A DNA stretch of 64,000 bases from Hirschia litorea (GTDB lineage Bacteria > Pseudomonadota > Alphaproteobacteria > Caulobacterales > Hyphomonadaceae), in assembly GCF_042665075.1 (NCBI RefSeq), contig NZ_JBHTBR010000005.1:558001-622000 (forward strand). The letters run 5' to 3'. How positions within the stretch are numbered: position 1 is the first letter of the stretch; each line of letters opens with the position of its first letter. Of this stretch, positions 18,590 to 27,885 are shown piece by piece. The position numbers and the translations under genes are program-made. Under the pieces are notes generated by a model. That model did no database searches and had not been told where the DNA came from. It saw only the letters and a list, made by a program, of their open reading frames with translations.

Positions 18590-19582
18590 TTAATTTTCGG
18601 CTTTAAAAGGTCGCTTCAATAACGCCTCTATACCTTGAGAAAGCGTTATACGTTCAGCAACGATTTCAGCAACCGTCTCACATATAGGCATTTCAACATC
18701 AAGCTTTTTCGCTAAAGCAGCAATTGCAGGCGCAGTCGCAACGCCCTCGGTCACAGCAGTGCGGGATGCAAGAATTTGCGACACAGTCTGCCCCTGCCCC
18801 AATGCATACCCAAAACTCATATTGCGTGATTGGGTAGAAGAACATGTCAGCACCAAATCACCTAAACCACACAAACCTTTTAGCGTTTCTGCATTTGCGC
18901 CCAACGCCACGCCCAGACGCGTTAATTCTGCAAACCCACGTGAGATAAGCGCGGCATGCGCTGACTTTCCAAGCCCTTTACCTTCGACAATACCACACGC
19001 AATTGCCAGCACATTCTTCACCGCGCCACCTGCTTCGGCACCAATTAAATCATCCGAAAAATAAGGTCTAAATTCAGGACGCCCAATTGCATCCATCCAG
19101 CGTTCGCCCTCTTCAGGGGATGAAGCTGCCAAGGTAACAGCCGTTGGCAAACCAAGCGCCACATCTTTTGCAAATGAAGGTCCAGACAGCACAGAAATCA
19201 CAGCGCTAGGAATAGACTCGCTCAATACATCCGTCATCATCTTTAGCGAACTTGCCTCAAACCCTTTTGAACAAAGCATCACCGAAATGCCTTCAGGTGC
19301 AGATTGACCAAGCAGCTCTAAACTTCCTCGCATAAATTGGGCTGGCGTCACCGCCATCACCGCATCACATTTTGCAATTTCAGCCATATCACTCGTTGCG
19401 CGAATACCTTCAACAGCTGCATCTGGAAGATATTTTGGGTTTTTCTGGTCATTATTGATCGCGTCGACAACATCTTGTTCACGCGCCCACAACACGACAT
19501 TCCGGCCAGCGCGTTGAGCATTAATAGCTAGAGCTGTTCCCCATGCGCCTGCACCGATCACGCCTATGGTTTCAAAACTCAC
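18590..19582 (-). CDS. gpsA: Glycerol-3-phosphate dehydrogenase [NAD(P)+]
   Basis: Makes sn-glycerol 3-phosphate from dihydroxyacetone phosphate for phospholipid synthesis. 330 residues. The Rossmann motif GAGAWGTALAI is at residues 10-20; the catalytic Lys lies in GAVKNVLAIACGI; GLCGLGDLVLTCSS and SRNMSFGYALG follow. The gene lies between tsaD and the YciI gene. Confidence 0.96.
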   Translation of the reverse strand: MSFETIGVIGAGAWGTALAINAQRAGRNVVLWAREQDVVDAINNDQKNPKYLPDAAVEGIRATSDMAEIAKCDAVMAVTPAQFMRGSLELLGQSAPEGISVMLCSKGFEASSLKMMTDVLSESIPSAVISVLSGPSFAKDVALGLPTAVTLAASSPEEGERWMDAIGRPEFRPYFSDDLIGAEAGGAVKNVLAIACGIVEGKGLGKSAHAALISRGFAELTRLGVALGANAETLKGLCGLGDLVLTCSSTQSRNMSFGYALGQGQTVSQILASRTAVTEGVATAPAIAALAKKLDVEMPICETVAEIVAERITLSQGIEALLKRPFKAEN

Positions 19583-19677
19583 ATCTGCTCCAATTCAACT
19601 CGTTTTGCTTTTCAAGCAATTATCTTTCAATGATTCTAAACATGCCAATGCAGGATACAAGATTTAAGTTTGCAAAT

Positions 19678-20796
19678 CTAAGCTTTAGCACCCTTACGTC
19701 CGCTACCAGAAGCTGGAGAATTTACCGCAGCCTTACCATCAAGGGGCCAGCGGGCACGCGCAGACACATCAAGCGGATCGAACTGGCCGAGCAGATAGCG
19801 TTCAAGTCCTGCCAAGGCGATCATCGCAGCATTATCAGTACACCACCTCATAGGGGGCGAGGCGAATGCAAAGCCCGCTTCTTTCGCATCCGCTTCCAAT
19901 CGAAACCGCAATGTTTGGTTTGCTGCAACACCACCTGCCACAACAAAATGAGGGCGTTCAGCATTTATACGCTCTCTGAAAATATCCATAGCTTGGCGTG
20001 TCCGCGTGGATAAAATATCAGCAACAGCAAGCTGAAAGCTCGCACAGATATCCGCCTTTCGTTTATCATTCACTGGTTCTAATTCGACAGCGCGCCGTAC
20101 TGCTGTTTTCAGGCCCGCAAACGACATATCCAGCGTGTCTTTGCGGTTCAGCAAGGGACGCGGCAAATCAATCGCTTCTGCATTTCCTTGCTTGGCCCAC
20201 CGCTCAACAGCCGGACCACCAGGAAAGCCTAACGCCATGATTTTAGCGGTTTTATCAAAAGCTTCCCCCGGCGCATCATCAATAGTTGAGCCAAGGCGTT
20301 CATAGTCCCCCACACCCTTCACCATCAAAAACTGGCAATGACCACCAGATACCAAGAGCAAAAGATAAGGAAACTCAACTTGCCCCGTCAAACGCGGTGA
20401 CAAAGCATGCCCTTCAAGGTGATTTATCCCCATAAACGGCAAATCATGCGCCAATGAAATAGCTTTCCCCGTCATCAGCCCCACAAGCACACCGCCAATC
20501 AATCCGGGTCCAGATGTCGCCGCCACACCGCTTAAATCTTTCCAATCAAGCCGGGCTTCTTCCATCACTTCTTTAATCAGGCCATCCATTCGCTCGACAT
20601 GAGCCCGCGCCGCTATCTCAGGCACAACCCCGCCAAAAGCAGCATGCTTGTCGTCTTGACTGGCTATGCGCTCTGCTAGAACCTCAACACCGCCATCATC
20701 GCAACGGCGCACCAAAGCAGCGGCTGTTTCGTCGCAGCTGGATTCGAGACCTAATATAATAGGGTTATCAAGTATTTTAGGTGTATCTTGCATCAT
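19678..20796 (-). CDS. tsaD: tRNA N6-threonylcarbamoyladenosine synthase subunit TsaD
   Basis: Transfers the threonylcarbamoyl group to A37 of ANN-decoding tRNAs, with TsaB and TsaE. Motifs: ILGLESSCDETAAALV near the N-terminus, metal-binding HLEGHALSPRL, LVSGGHCQF and the C-terminal CTDNAAMIAL. The frame opens at a TTG (20835), with ATG at 20820 and ATG-ATG at 20796. I take 20796 (MMQDTPKIL, 372 aa) because it gives the usual short lead before the first motif; none of the starts has a well-spaced ribosome site. Divergent from hemC. Confidence 0.95.
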   Translation of the reverse strand: MMQDTPKILDNPIILGLESSCDETAAALVRRCDDGGVEVLAERIASQDDKHAAFGGVVPEIAARAHVERMDGLIKEVMEEARLDWKDLSGVAATSGPGLIGGVLVGLMTGKAISLAHDLPFMGINHLEGHALSPRLTGQVEFPYLLLLVSGGHCQFLMVKGVGDYERLGSTIDDAPGEAFDKTAKIMALGFPGGPAVERWAKQGNAEAIDLPRPLLNRKDTLDMSFAGLKTAVRRAVELEPVNDKRKADICASFQLAVADILSTRTRQAMDIFRERINAERPHFVVAGGVAANQTLRFRLEADAKEAGFAFASPPMRWCTDNAAMIALAGLERYLLGQFDPLDVSARARWPLDGKAAVNSPASGSGRKGAKA

Positions 20797-20880
20797 GATC
20801 GTCGCGCTTGTACTCCCCATTATGCACAATACCAAGCGTCACAACACAAAGTCGTTGCAAAAATTGGAGAATATCTCATC

Positions 20881-21861
20881 GTGAGCACTCAAAATCCGGT
20901 CTCCCCCTCACCAGACAATGCAAAAGACAGTGCCCAATTGGTCAAAATCGGAGCGCGCGGATCACCTCTAGCCATTCAGCAAGCAGAAGATTTTGCTGCG
21001 CGCTTAAAAAATGTCCTCGGCGACAAAATTGAGATTGAAATACTTTCCTTCACAACATCTGGCGACCAATTGCTTGATAAACGCCTCCAAGATGCTGGCG
21101 GGAAAGGCCTTTTCACCCGCGAGTTAGACCTAGCCCAGATGACGGGCCGCATCGATATCGCCGTTCACTCATTAAAAGACGTGCCGACAATCCTCCCTGA
21201 TGGTTTAATTATGGGTAGCTACCTACCTCGCGAGGATGCTAGAGACGCCCTTTTTGGCAAAGTCGCCAACATTTCAGACCTTCCTCATGGTGCCACTTTG
21301 GGCACAGCCAGTTTGCGCAGAGGCGCCCAAGCGCTCGCCCTTCGCCCTGATTTGAAAATCGTCATGTTTCGCGGCAATGTACAAACCCGTCTTCGTAAAC
21401 TCGCCGAGGGCCATGCCGATGCTACACTGCTCGCCGCCGCAGGTCTAAATCGCCTTGGCATGACAGATAAAGCCGCAGGTTTTATGCCCAAAGACCAGAT
21501 GCTTCCCGCATGTGGACAAGGAATTGTCTGCACGACTTTGCGCGATGACGCACCCGATTGGCTCATTGAAGCGAGCGCGCAAATAGATGTCCTTGAATCG
21601 CGTATCGCCGCTCATGCTGAACGCGCCTTCCTCACACGCCTAGATGGATCATGTCGTACACCTATCGCTGGCCATTTCTCTTTCACGGACAATGGTATTC
21701 ATATGGCTGGAGAAGTGTTGGAAGATGATGGCAGTGAGCGCTGGTTCGCAGAATATAGCCAAGCTTCAATTCCCACCGCGGAGGATGCAACAAGAATTGG
21801 CCATGAATTAGGAGAGAAAGTCGCGCAAGCACGTGATGCTTCAAAGAGTAACTCTCAATGA
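20881..21861 (+). CDS. hemC: Porphobilinogen deaminase (hydroxymethylbilane synthase)
   Basis: Joins four porphobilinogens into hydroxymethylbilane. KIGARGSPLAIQQAEDF, the Asp-containing HSLKDVPT and the dipyrromethane cofactor Cys in LDGSCRTPIAGH are all present. I place the start at GTG 20881, with TTGGAG about ten bases upstream, giving 326 residues. The frame extends to 20788 but that part does not resemble the family. First gene of the heme/Mic60 run. Confidence 0.95.
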   Translation: MSTQNPVSPSPDNAKDSAQLVKIGARGSPLAIQQAEDFAARLKNVLGDKIEIEILSFTTSGDQLLDKRLQDAGGKGLFTRELDLAQMTGRIDIAVHSLKDVPTILPDGLIMGSYLPREDARDALFGKVANISDLPHGATLGTASLRRGAQALALRPDLKIVMFRGNVQTRLRKLAEGHADATLLAAAGLNRLGMTDKAAGFMPKDQMLPACGQGIVCTTLRDDAPDWLIEASAQIDVLESRIAAHAERAFLTRLDGSCRTPIAGHFSFTDNGIHMAGEVLEDDGSERWFAEYSQASIPTAEDATRIGHELGEKVAQARDASKSNSQ

Positions 21862-22592
21862 CCCCCAAAGACACACCTTGGCGCACAGTTTTGGTAACCC
21901 GCGCAGAGCCGGGCGCAACGCACACCATGACGCGGCTCACTAAAATGGGCCTGCTCGCGGAAAAACTCCCCGCTATAAAGCTCATTCCCTCTTCAGTTGT
22001 CTTCAGCGAACAGAATTTTGAAGGCGCCCTTATCTTTACCAGTCAAAATGGCGTTCAATTCGCACCGCGCGCACCCTTTAGAAAAGCAAAAAGTGTGTTT
22101 TGTGTGGGAGATGCGACAGCACAAGCGGCGCATCAAGCTGGCTTTAAAAACATACTCTCCGCACGCGGCGATGCTGAAGCCCTTATCCAATTTGTCAAAG
22201 ACCATTGGAAAATAGAAGATGGTCCGCTTTTGCACATGGGAAATGCAGACCCACGCGGCAATATTGTCGCCACACTTACTGAGCTTGGATATGAAGCGCG
22301 TTTTATGCCAATCTATAAGGCCAGCATGCCTATCAACTTTGAAGAAAAATTACGCGATCGTCTTTTGATGGACTTAAAGCTAGACGTGATACTTGTTCAT
22401 TCTCCAATGGCTGCAGCTTTCATTGACCACGCCTTGCAAGACTGGAATAAATTATCAACCGTGACTTTGCCCCAATGTGTTGCAATTTCCCCAGAGGCGG
22501 GAAAACCGCTTCAAGATATCTTCAATGGGCAGGTGAGATTTGCTGCAAAACCCAATGAAAATAGCCTGTTAGAACAGCTTATATCACCTTGA
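21858..22592 (+). CDS. hemD: Uroporphyrinogen-III synthase
   Basis: Closes and inverts ring D to give uroporphyrinogen III. The family is weakly conserved; support comes from the two-lobe length (244 aa), VTRAEPGATHTMTRL at the start, LIFTSQNGVQF, VLVHSPMAAAFIDH in the second lobe, and the ATGA overlap with hemC. It would share the hemC transcript. Confidence 0.9.
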   Translation: MTPKDTPWRTVLVTRAEPGATHTMTRLTKMGLLAEKLPAIKLIPSSVVFSEQNFEGALIFTSQNGVQFAPRAPFRKAKSVFCVGDATAQAAHQAGFKNILSARGDAEALIQFVKDHWKIEDGPLLHMGNADPRGNIVATLTELGYEARFMPIYKASMPINFEEKLRDRLLMDLKLDVILVHSPMAAAFIDHALQDWNKLSTVTLPQCVAISPEAGKPLQDIFNGQVRFAAKPNENSLLEQLISP

Positions 22593-22658
22593 ACTGAACA
22601 CATATTTAGCGCATTACTGAAAGTGGTTTAGGGGACGACATTAGGAAGACTTTGCAAA

Positions 22659-24260
22659 ATGAACGATACATCGGATTCAAATAAAAAAGACACTCCAAAC
22701 TCCAAGGCTGAAACGCCTGTGGATAGTGTTGAGACATCATCCGAAACGGTATCTGATCAAACCCCTATCGATGCTGAATTTGAAAATGTCAGTCCCGAAA
22801 CGGACACCACACCTTTTGAAGTCAGAACAACAGTTGAGAAGAGCGGGCCAGGTTGGGGCGCAATGCTCACAACGGGTGCTTTTTCGTCTATCATTGGTGC
22901 CGCAATCGCCATGGTCGCAACAGGTTCCAGCGGCGTGGACACTGCCAAATTTGCGCCAGCCGAAGTTAAGAACCAGATTTTCGCGGTTGAAGAGCTTCAA
23001 AAAGATCTAAACCAACGCGTTCAAGATGTACGTGGTTCTATTTCCGCCATTGAGGCACGTCAAAATACATCCATCACCGAAATAAGAACGCTGCTTGATG
23101 AGCGCCTTGAGGGTGAGACCTCCATACGTGATGAATTAAACCTGCTCACATCTCATCTCGAAACAATTCTCGAAGATGGTTCAACCAATATTCAAACGTC
23201 AGAAAACACAAACCAAACATCCCAAGAAGACACCACATCAAATCTGGATACAGACACAAATAACGATTCAGAGACCCCAACGCCTTCTACCCGCCCCTCA
23301 AGTCTACTCGCTGTTTTAACACAGTTGGACGCACTGGAAACGAAGATCGCTGAACTTGAAAATTCGGAGGCCGAAAAACTAGCTTCCTCCACGCGTGAAG
23401 ACGCAGCAGCGGATGGCGCAACTCAACAAGTATCAGCAGATATTTCAAAGCTCATCAAACGTATTGAAGCAGTTGAAAGCGCTGAAACTAACCTAACCCA
23501 AGCAATGCAAGCGCGTTCAGATGCCATTCGCGACCTCACACTCGGTCTCAGTCAGACACAAAAATCAGTCAAAAGCATTGAGAACGACATCCAACAATTG
23601 CGTACCGCTCAGACGCGACAAAACGCGAATGTGAATACACAAAAAACACCCTCCATTGATTTAGCAGAAGATATGGCAAAAGCTTCATTGGCCGTATCCA
23701 AGGTTGAAGCCGCATCAGCGCGTGGAAAACCTTTTTCAAACGCGTGGAATGAACTTGCGAAAGTTATGCCCGACGAAAACGTCATGGGTCTCATGGATAT
23801 CGCACGTCGTGGTGCCCCTCCATTGGAAGAGATTTCAACAGAATTTGCTCAAATCAAAGATACCCTCATGGCGCGTGCCGCAACACCCAAAAAAGATGAT
23901 GGCTGGAACTGGGCACGCAAAGCAATGAGCGGTGTTGTAACTGTAAAGCGTACGTCCGGCGATAATATTGATAATGCTGGCAGACTACACAACATCTCTA
24001 AAGCGCTTGATGCCAATAATCTTGCGGAAGCGATCAAACACGCTGAGGCCGTGGATGGCACCCTTTCCACAGAAATTGAAAGCTGGCTTGATGGCGCTAA
24101 AAGGCGGCTCGCATTTGATGAAGGTATAGAAACTGTTCGTCAGGCAATTTTGCAAAAATCTGGCGTCATCCTTCCTCCTCAACCTAAAGAGCCAAGCTCA
24201 ACAGTATCTGACCAGAAACAAAAAGCAGGTGCTACAGACAAGAAAGGCGCGTCCGAGTAA
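22659..24260 (+). CDS. Mic60/mitofilin homologue
   Basis: 533 residues: acidic, Ser/Thr-rich cytoplasmic-looking N-terminus (1-65), one membrane segment (about 70-90, LTTGAFSSIIGAAIAMVA), a long polar coiled-coil region (100-345) with a low-complexity insert, and a C-terminal mitofilin-type domain (FSNAWNELAKVMPDENV, then DNAGRLHNISKALDANNLAEAI). Alphaproteobacterial Mic60 shapes intracytoplasmic membranes and is the relative of the mitochondrial MICOS subunit; it is characteristically encoded between hemD and hemY, as here. Older annotations call it a uroporphyrinogen-synthase-linked membrane protein. Confidence 0.85.
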   Translation: MNDTSDSNKKDTPNSKAETPVDSVETSSETVSDQTPIDAEFENVSPETDTTPFEVRTTVEKSGPGWGAMLTTGAFSSIIGAAIAMVATGSSGVDTAKFAPAEVKNQIFAVEELQKDLNQRVQDVRGSISAIEARQNTSITEIRTLLDERLEGETSIRDELNLLTSHLETILEDGSTNIQTSENTNQTSQEDTTSNLDTDTNNDSETPTPSTRPSSLLAVLTQLDALETKIAELENSEAEKLASSTREDAAADGATQQVSADISKLIKRIEAVESAETNLTQAMQARSDAIRDLTLGLSQTQKSVKSIENDIQQLRTAQTRQNANVNTQKTPSIDLAEDMAKASLAVSKVEAASARGKPFSNAWNELAKVMPDENVMGLMDIARRGAPPLEEISTEFAQIKDTLMARAATPKKDDGWNWARKAMSGVVTVKRTSGDNIDNAGRLHNISKALDANNLAEAIKHAEAVDGTLSTEIESWLDGAKRRLAFDEGIETVRQAILQKSGVILPPQPKEPSSTVSDQKQKAGATDKKGASE

Positions 24261-25717
24261 TGCGTATAATCTTCATTCTTGCACTTGTTGTAAGCTCGAT
24301 AGGGTTGGCTTTCTGGGCTCTGAATGCACCGCAAGATGTGTCCCTAAAGTTTGGTGACTTTGAATATAACACTTCCCGCGTATTTGCGATTATCGTCCTC
24401 GTTCTGGGCGGTGCTGTTATGGCGGCTTTCTGGAAACTGATCATCAATCTGCTCTCCATTCCTTTCGCCCTTACGCGGACAGCCAAACGTGTCCGTTTTG
24501 GAAAAGCGCGCAATGCGTTGGCAGAAGGTTTGATTGCCGCAGAAGGCGGCGATTCAAAAGACGCACTCAAAAAAGCACGACAATCCACCAAGCTTTCTCA
24601 ATCAGACGCCGGCGACCGAAAACTCTCATATTTGCTTGCAGCGCGCGCTGCTGAAGCTAATGGAGATTGGAACGAGGCCGAACACGCCTATAGTGATCTA
24701 TCACGTGAAAAAGGTGCTGAGCTAGTGGGCTTACGCGGGCTAACTGCCGCCGCAGTGCAACGTGGTGACCTTCGGGGAGCCGAAACTCATACGCGAAAAG
24801 CGCTTGATCTAAAAACAAATGCGAGCTGGCCATTTAGCACATTGTTTGAACTGCAAACAAAAGCTGCCAATTGGGAAGCTGCAAGTGAGACTTTATCTAT
24901 CGGTGAAAAACGTAAATCCATCGATCTGGAAGTCGCACGCCGTCGCCGCGCAGTTCTCTTTACCGCACAAGCAGCACGCATAAGGCAGGAGGCACCCGAG
25001 AAGGCTGAACGCCTAGCAGCAGACGCTGCACGCATGGCCCCCAGCTTTCCACCAGCCGCCTACCTCGCGGCACGCTTACAACTAGCAACAGGTAAAACTT
25101 CAAAAGCTCAAGCAAGTGTTGAAGGCGCATGGCGAATCCGCCCACACCCCGCCTTAGCACTTTTATGGCGTGACCTTAAAACGGGAGAAGACAATTCTTC
25201 ACGCGCCAAACGTTTGAAAACACTTGCGAATATAAATCCAACGCACCGCGAAAGCCGAATTCTTCAAGTTGAAGCTGCCATGCTGCAAAGCAATTGGGAT
25301 GAAGCCGAAAACACACTCTCACACCTCCTACGCGAAGGCGAAACCACCCGTCTTTGTTCTCTCATGGAAGCTATTTCCGCAGCAAAAAATGATGTAAATC
25401 AAGCTGCTAGATGGGCCCGCTCAGCTGCATCCTCAGCTCGTGAAGCGGACTGGTCGGACATAGACCCAGAAGGCCGCGCTTTCAACTACAGCAATGATGA
25501 TTGGGCGCGTCTAATATATATTTTTGGTGATGGCGGCACACTCATCCACCCACGCTATGAAACCTATGGCGGTGAACTTGAAACGATCGCGCACATCGCT
25601 TTACCTGCGCCCGTGCAGGAAAATAAAACACCAGAAAAAACAAAGAGTTCAGATACAGAAATATTGGTTGAAGACTCTAATATAGACGCAAGCACGCCTG
25701 ATAAACCAAGTACGTAA
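24260..25717 (+). CDS. hemY: HemY N-terminal domain protein with TPR repeats
   Basis: 485 residues. Two N-terminal membrane segments (about 3-22 and 42-62) with the HemY_N feature GDFEYNTSRVFAIIVLVLGG, then helical TPR-like repeats (SYLLAARAAEANGDWNEAEHAY, AAYLAARLQLATGKTSKAQ). This is not protoporphyrinogen oxidase; it is the HemY of hemCDXY operons, whose biochemical role is unclear. Its ATG overlaps the Mic60 stop (TAATG). The C-terminus is Pro/Thr/Glu-rich and likely disordered. Confidence 0.88.
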   Translation: MRIIFILALVVSSIGLAFWALNAPQDVSLKFGDFEYNTSRVFAIIVLVLGGAVMAAFWKLIINLLSIPFALTRTAKRVRFGKARNALAEGLIAAEGGDSKDALKKARQSTKLSQSDAGDRKLSYLLAARAAEANGDWNEAEHAYSDLSREKGAELVGLRGLTAAAVQRGDLRGAETHTRKALDLKTNASWPFSTLFELQTKAANWEAASETLSIGEKRKSIDLEVARRRRAVLFTAQAARIRQEAPEKAERLAADAARMAPSFPPAAYLAARLQLATGKTSKAQASVEGAWRIRPHPALALLWRDLKTGEDNSSRAKRLKTLANINPTHRESRILQVEAAMLQSNWDEAENTLSHLLREGETTRLCSLMEAISAAKNDVNQAARWARSAASSAREADWSDIDPEGRAFNYSNDDWARLIYIFGDGGTLIHPRYETYGGELETIAHIALPAPVQENKTPEKTKSSDTEILVEDSNIDASTPDKPST

Positions 25718-25924
25718 ATTTGTAATTTCAGTATTGTTGACAAATAATATCGCATATCGTCCTGATTAGCATATCTGCTCATATAGAATTCATATTGTCT
25801 AACATAGTCTGATTTACTAAATCTCCGTATTTTATCTCGCCCAGTATTGAAATTTAAAAAATAAAATCAATGCACTAATTGAAATCTTCTTTTCACTAAA
25901 CTTGTCCTTTGTTGAGTTTCCCGA

Positions 25925-27763
25925 TTGCTAAATATCTCCTCCCCTCTACTCGATGTTCAAGCTTTAAACGTCACTTTTGATACTCCTGATGCTCAAGTCG
26001 AGGCCGTAAAAAACCTTAACTTTCAAGTGCAAGCTGGCCAATGCCTAGGTCTCGTAGGTGAAAGTGGTTCTGGTAAAAGCCAAACAGTTTTGGCTGCATT
26101 GGGTTTACTTGCGCAAAATGCCAATGTGACTGGAAAAATACTGTTTGAAGACAAAGACTTACTCGAACTACCTGCTAAAAAGCTAAATACTATTCGCGGT
26201 TCTAAAATCGCAATGATATTTCAAGACCCGCTCACCGCCCTAACCCCTCACATGACCATTGGAGCGCAAATGCGGGAAGTTCTCGCACGGCATAAAGGTA
26301 TAAAAGGGCAAGCAGCAAACAATGCCTGTATGGAATGGCTCGAAAAGGTCCGCATTCCCGAAGCATCTCGTCGATTATTGCAATACCCCCATGAATTATC
26401 TGGCGGAATGCGTCAGCGGGTCATGATCGCAACGGCTATGTTATGCGAACCCAGCCTCCTACTTGCAGACGAACCGACCACAGCTCTGGATGTTACTGTG
26501 CAAGCACAAGTGCTAGAGCTTATGAACGATCTCATAAAAGAGACAAACGCCGGCCTAGTACTTATCACGCATGATATGGGTGTGGTGGCACGCATGTGTA
26601 GTGATGTCGTGGTTATGCGCAAAGGTGAAGCTGTTGAAACCGCAACAGTGGATGACATATTTTCTGCGCCCAAGCATGAATATACAAAAATGCTACTGGA
26701 TGCCATGCCTCGGCTTGATAGCAAGGGAAGAGGCAACAAAATCAGTGTAGATGACGCCACTAAACCCAACCTTCAAGTTCGCAATCTTGGCGTATCTTTT
26801 CCAGTTGCCGGAACAGGCGGATTGTTTAAGAAAAAGCAGAAATTACGCGCAGTTGATGAAGTATCCTTCTCCCTTAAACCTGGGGAAACACTGGGTATTG
26901 TTGGAGAAAGTGGCTGCGGTAAATCTACCCTGTCCCGCGCAATTCTTAGATTGATTGACCCGCATAAGGGCGGCGTTAGTTTTCTTGGTAGAGACATTCT
27001 TAAAGATAGTCAGAGTGAATTTCGTGAACATCGAAAAGATCTGCAAATAGTCTTTCAAGACCCTGTCGCAAGCTTAAACCCTCGTATGACAATAGGGCAG
27101 TCTATCGCTGAACCTTTCTCTGTTTTTCGACCTGAAATGAGTGGTGAAGAACGAGAAAATGCGACACGCGAAATGATGGAACGCGTTGGTCTCGAAGCGA
27201 ATATGATCAATCGTTACCCACACGAATTATCAGGCGGACAAAACCAACGCGTGGGTATAGCGCGAGCTATGATCCTCAAACCACAATTATTGGTATGTGA
27301 CGAGGCCGTCTCAGCATTAGACGTTTCCGTGCAATCTCAAATTATTGATTTGCTTATTGATTTGCAGAATGAATTTGGCATGTCCATGCTCTTCATAAGT
27401 CATGATCTCTCAGTCGTGAGGGAAATCTCCCATCGCGTTATGGTTCTATATCTTGGTCGCGTTGTAGAGCTGGCCTCTGTTGAGCGGATATTCAACAAGG
27501 CAAAACATCCTTACACTAAAGCCTTAATTGAAGCCGTACCACAACCTGATCCAAAGTCAGAAAAACAACGCAAACATGTGCTGTTATCGGGTGATCTACC
27601 TTCCCCGCTCGACCCGAAAGCAGGACTACGCTTTATGAAATCTCGATTAAGCGAAACCGGCCCAGATCAATATCGACCTCTTTTACATGAAGTTACGAAA
27701 GGTCACTTCGTAGCCGAACACGACCCTATAGATAGGGTAACTGAAGGGTTAGTTGTAAGGTAA
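25925..27763 (+). CDS. ABC transporter with two fused ATPase domains (peptide type)
   Basis: 612 residues formed by two oligopeptide-type ATPases in tandem, as in YejF/GsiA. First domain: Walker A GESGSGKS, signature LSGGMRQRVMIA, Walker B LLLADEPTTALD. Second domain: GESGCGKST, LSGGQNQRVGIA, LLVCDEAVSALD. The only usable start is TTG at 25925, directly after an in-frame stop, with a poor ribosome site. No permease or binding-protein gene lies beside it, unlike most relatives, so partners must be elsewhere. A di/oligopeptide or microcin-like substrate is the family expectation. Confidence 0.9.
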   Translation: MLNISSPLLDVQALNVTFDTPDAQVEAVKNLNFQVQAGQCLGLVGESGSGKSQTVLAALGLLAQNANVTGKILFEDKDLLELPAKKLNTIRGSKIAMIFQDPLTALTPHMTIGAQMREVLARHKGIKGQAANNACMEWLEKVRIPEASRRLLQYPHELSGGMRQRVMIATAMLCEPSLLLADEPTTALDVTVQAQVLELMNDLIKETNAGLVLITHDMGVVARMCSDVVVMRKGEAVETATVDDIFSAPKHEYTKMLLDAMPRLDSKGRGNKISVDDATKPNLQVRNLGVSFPVAGTGGLFKKKQKLRAVDEVSFSLKPGETLGIVGESGCGKSTLSRAILRLIDPHKGGVSFLGRDILKDSQSEFREHRKDLQIVFQDPVASLNPRMTIGQSIAEPFSVFRPEMSGEERENATREMMERVGLEANMINRYPHELSGGQNQRVGIARAMILKPQLLVCDEAVSALDVSVQSQIIDLLIDLQNEFGMSMLFISHDLSVVREISHRVMVLYLGRVVELASVERIFNKAKHPYTKALIEAVPQPDPKSEKQRKHVLLSGDLPSPLDPKAGLRFMKSRLSETGPDQYRPLLHEVTKGHFVAEHDPIDRVTEGLVVR

Positions 27764-27885
27764 AAATTCGACACCTTCTTAAATGCTATACTTACATTAT
27801 TCGCGTACACTGTTTCCTGAATGGGGATATCTCCAAAGCAAACAGAGTATATTTGTGCATGTGGTATAGAACTGGGCCATTAGCG

